Positions 62,944 through 64,000 of a stretch of 64,000 bases of DNA are shown piece by piece (positions within the stretch are counted from its first letter, which is position 1; each line of letters begins with the position of its first letter). The DNA is from an uncultured Cohaesibacter sp. (GTDB lineage: Bacteria; Pseudomonadota; Alphaproteobacteria; Rhizobiales; Cohaesibacteraceae). Under the pieces are notes generated by a model, which had not been told where the DNA came from, ran no database searches, and saw nothing but the letters and a program-made list of their open reading frames with translations. The stretch is from NCBI RefSeq assembly GCF_963664735.1, contig NZ_OY761553.1, forward strand, positions 2,805,303 to 2,869,302, read 5' to 3'. Made by a program: the position numbers and the translations under genes.

Positions 62944-63168
62944 ATGGAGGCAAATTTGTTTGATACCTCACACCCCATGTTCAAACCCTTGTGGGTTCGG
63001 CTCATGATCTGCATCGTCACCCTTGCTTGGGGTGGCTTCGAGTTTTTCATGGGCAGTGTAACCTGGGCCGTTATTTTTGCTGTCACCGGACTTATCTGCG
63101 TTTACCTCCTGTTGCTTGAGTATGAGCCGCCCGTAGAAGAGAAAGCCGATGGTGAGGAAGCCTCATGA
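62944..63168 (+). CDS. small two-helix membrane protein
   Basis: A protein of 74 residues, or 70 if the start is TTG 62956. ATGGAGG at 62944-62950 looks more like a Shine-Dalgarno for the TTG than a start codon. Two hydrophobic helices (about 17-37 and 40-59 of the longer form) are followed by an acidic tail. Not recognised; no partner evident. It lies 92 nt after the VIT gene. Confidence 0.6.
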   Translation: MEANLFDTSHPMFKPLWVRLMICIVTLAWGGFEFFMGSVTWAVIFAVTGLICVYLLLLEYEPPVEEKADGEEAS

Positions 63169-63246
63169 AAGGGTCAACACCAGTGTAGCCCCTTGTTGTT
63201 ACATGGCGCCGCGGATTTCTGCATCTTTCACTCAATATGACTGGAT

Positions 63247-63287
63247 ATGGCCAAGATGAAAGCGCATCCTTGGCCATGCCCCCCCCC
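63247..63287. repeat. hairpin and C9 tract upstream of the threonine dehydratase
   Basis: ATGGCCAAGATG (63247-63258) can pair with CATCCTTGGCCAT (63265-63277) with one bulge. Nine C follow (63279-63287). It might end the preceding unit; the poly-C tract is also a likely place for sequencing or replication slippage. Confidence 0.45.
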
Positions 63288-63327
63288 GCAGATCGCATCC
63301 CCTTCCCCATTTTCAGAAAATAGAACC

Positions 63328-64000
63328 ATGTCTCAAGAATTTGCCATTTCCTTTGAAGATATCCTCGATGCAGCCAAACGCCTGAAGGGCTACGCGGTAC
63401 GAACCCCATTGCTCGAATTTGCACCCCTTAGTGAAAAGCTGGGCAGGCAGGTGTTGGTAAAATTCGAGGGTGCCCAGCACACGGGCTCTTTCAAATTCCG
63501 TGGCGCATTCAACCGCATCTCCACAATTGACCCTTCAGCGCGCAAGGCAGGCGTGGTGGCCTGGTCATCAGGCAATCACGCCCAGGGCATCGCAGCTGCG
63601 GCTCGGATGAATGGTATTCCAGCAACAATCGTGATGCCTAGCGACGCCCCAAAGATCAAAGTCAACAATACGCGCGCGCTTGGTGCTGAAATCATCTTCT
63701 ATGATCGCTACAGCGAATCCCGCGAGGAAATCGCCATGGCCTTCGTCAAGGAGCACGGCGCCATTCTCATTCCGTCCTATGATGATCCTTACGTCATCGC
63801 AGGCCAAGGCACCGTCGGACTTGAGATATTGCAGCAAGCTGAAGAGGCCGGAGCAGAAATCGGCGCTGTCATCGCGCCATGCGGCGGTGGCGGGCTCATT
63901 TCCGGCATAGCAACCGCGATCAAGGAAAACAAACCGAACGCTTGCGTTTATTCATCTGAGCCGGTTGGTTTTGACAGCACTGGCCGGTCTCTCAAGAGCG
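63328..64000 (+). CDS. threonine ammonia-lyase (threonine/serine dehydratase), 3' part outside the window
   Basis: The first 224 residues of a fold-type II PLP enzyme. The PLP lysine is Lys56 in GSFKFRGA; SSGNHAQG binds the substrate carboxylate and GGGGL the PLP phosphate. The N-terminus (ISFEDILDAAKRLKGYAVRTPLLE) is typical of catabolic threonine dehydratases or serine/threonine dehydratases. It would convert threonine to 2-oxobutyrate and ammonia. It is cut by the window end, so a C-terminal ACT domain cannot be judged. Confidence 0.88.
   Translation, partial: MSQEFAISFEDILDAAKRLKGYAVRTPLLEFAPLSEKLGRQVLVKFEGAQHTGSFKFRGAFNRISTIDPSARKAGVVAWSSGNHAQGIAAAARMNGIPATIVMPSDAPKIKVNNTRALGAEIIFYDRYSESREEIAMAFVKEHGAILIPSYDDPYVIAGQGTVGLEILQQAEEAGAEIGAVIAPCGGGGLISGIATAIKENKPNACVYSSEPVGFDSTGRSLKS

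Noticed and set aside
1-64000. Mobile elements, prophage, CRISPR arrays, tRNA or rRNA genes
   Set aside because: No transposase or integrase frames, no regularly spaced repeats and no recognisable RNA gene; a covariance-model scan would be needed to exclude small RNAs fully.

Overview
The window looks like the chromosome of a free-living, probably marine alphaproteobacterium of the order Hyphomicrobiales. The flagellar genes carry that group's signature set: FtcR/Rem-type regulator, MotC, MotD, MotE, FlaF, FlbT, a short FlgD, a DUF1217 protein and a single flagellin. The genus cannot be fixed from sequence alone; a Cohaesibacter-like organism is only a guess. I see no insertion sequence, prophage, CRISPR array, rRNA or tRNA gene.

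Layout. (1) 421-3965: a four-gene Na+-pumping methylmalonyl-CoA decarboxylase operon (mmdA, mmdD, mmdC, mmdB), ending in a strong terminator. (2) 4208-11889: a five-gene redox operon behind an FNR-type box. It holds two NfnAB/SudBA-like flavoprotein genes, a fused gamma-alpha KorA, KorB with intact thiamine-diphosphate motifs, and a 744-residue protein that resembles the C-terminal part of pyruvate:ferredoxin oxidoreductase, has lost its cofactor motif and ends in a four-cysteine iron-sulphur segment. (3) 11947-49411: about 37 kb with almost the complete flagellum: switch, export gate, MS ring, motor, rod, hook, filament, P/L rings and regulator. (4) 49791-56751: a DUF2946 protein, cytochrome bd oxidase (cydA, cydB, the 35-residue cydX) and its assembly exporter cydDC. 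(5) 56812-62851: an iron-uptake operon (two imelysins, a di-haem protein, a DUF1513 protein) divergent from a VIT-family Fe/Mn transporter, with an iron-box-like palindrome between them. (6) 62944-64000: a small membrane protein and the start of a threonine dehydratase.

How the parts work together. Regions 1, 2 and 4 suggest life at low oxygen. KorAB would interconvert 2-oxoglutarate (or another 2-oxoacid) and an acyl-CoA such as succinyl-CoA. The flavoproteins would link low-potential electrons to NAD(P)H. The decarboxylase would turn methylmalonyl-CoA into propionyl-CoA while exporting Na+, and cytochrome bd would scavenge oxygen. This metabolic link is inference.

The most useful new observation is a 14-base element, consensus CAG-N-YT-SRS-GCAAG, found before seven flagellar transcription units on both strands. 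In all seven a YA-starting hexamer lies exactly 10 nt downstream. It looks like the shared promoter/operator of this flagellar regulon. The flagellin gene also has a leader in which a perfect 7-bp inverted repeat covers the ribosome-binding site, a plausible point of FlbT-type control.
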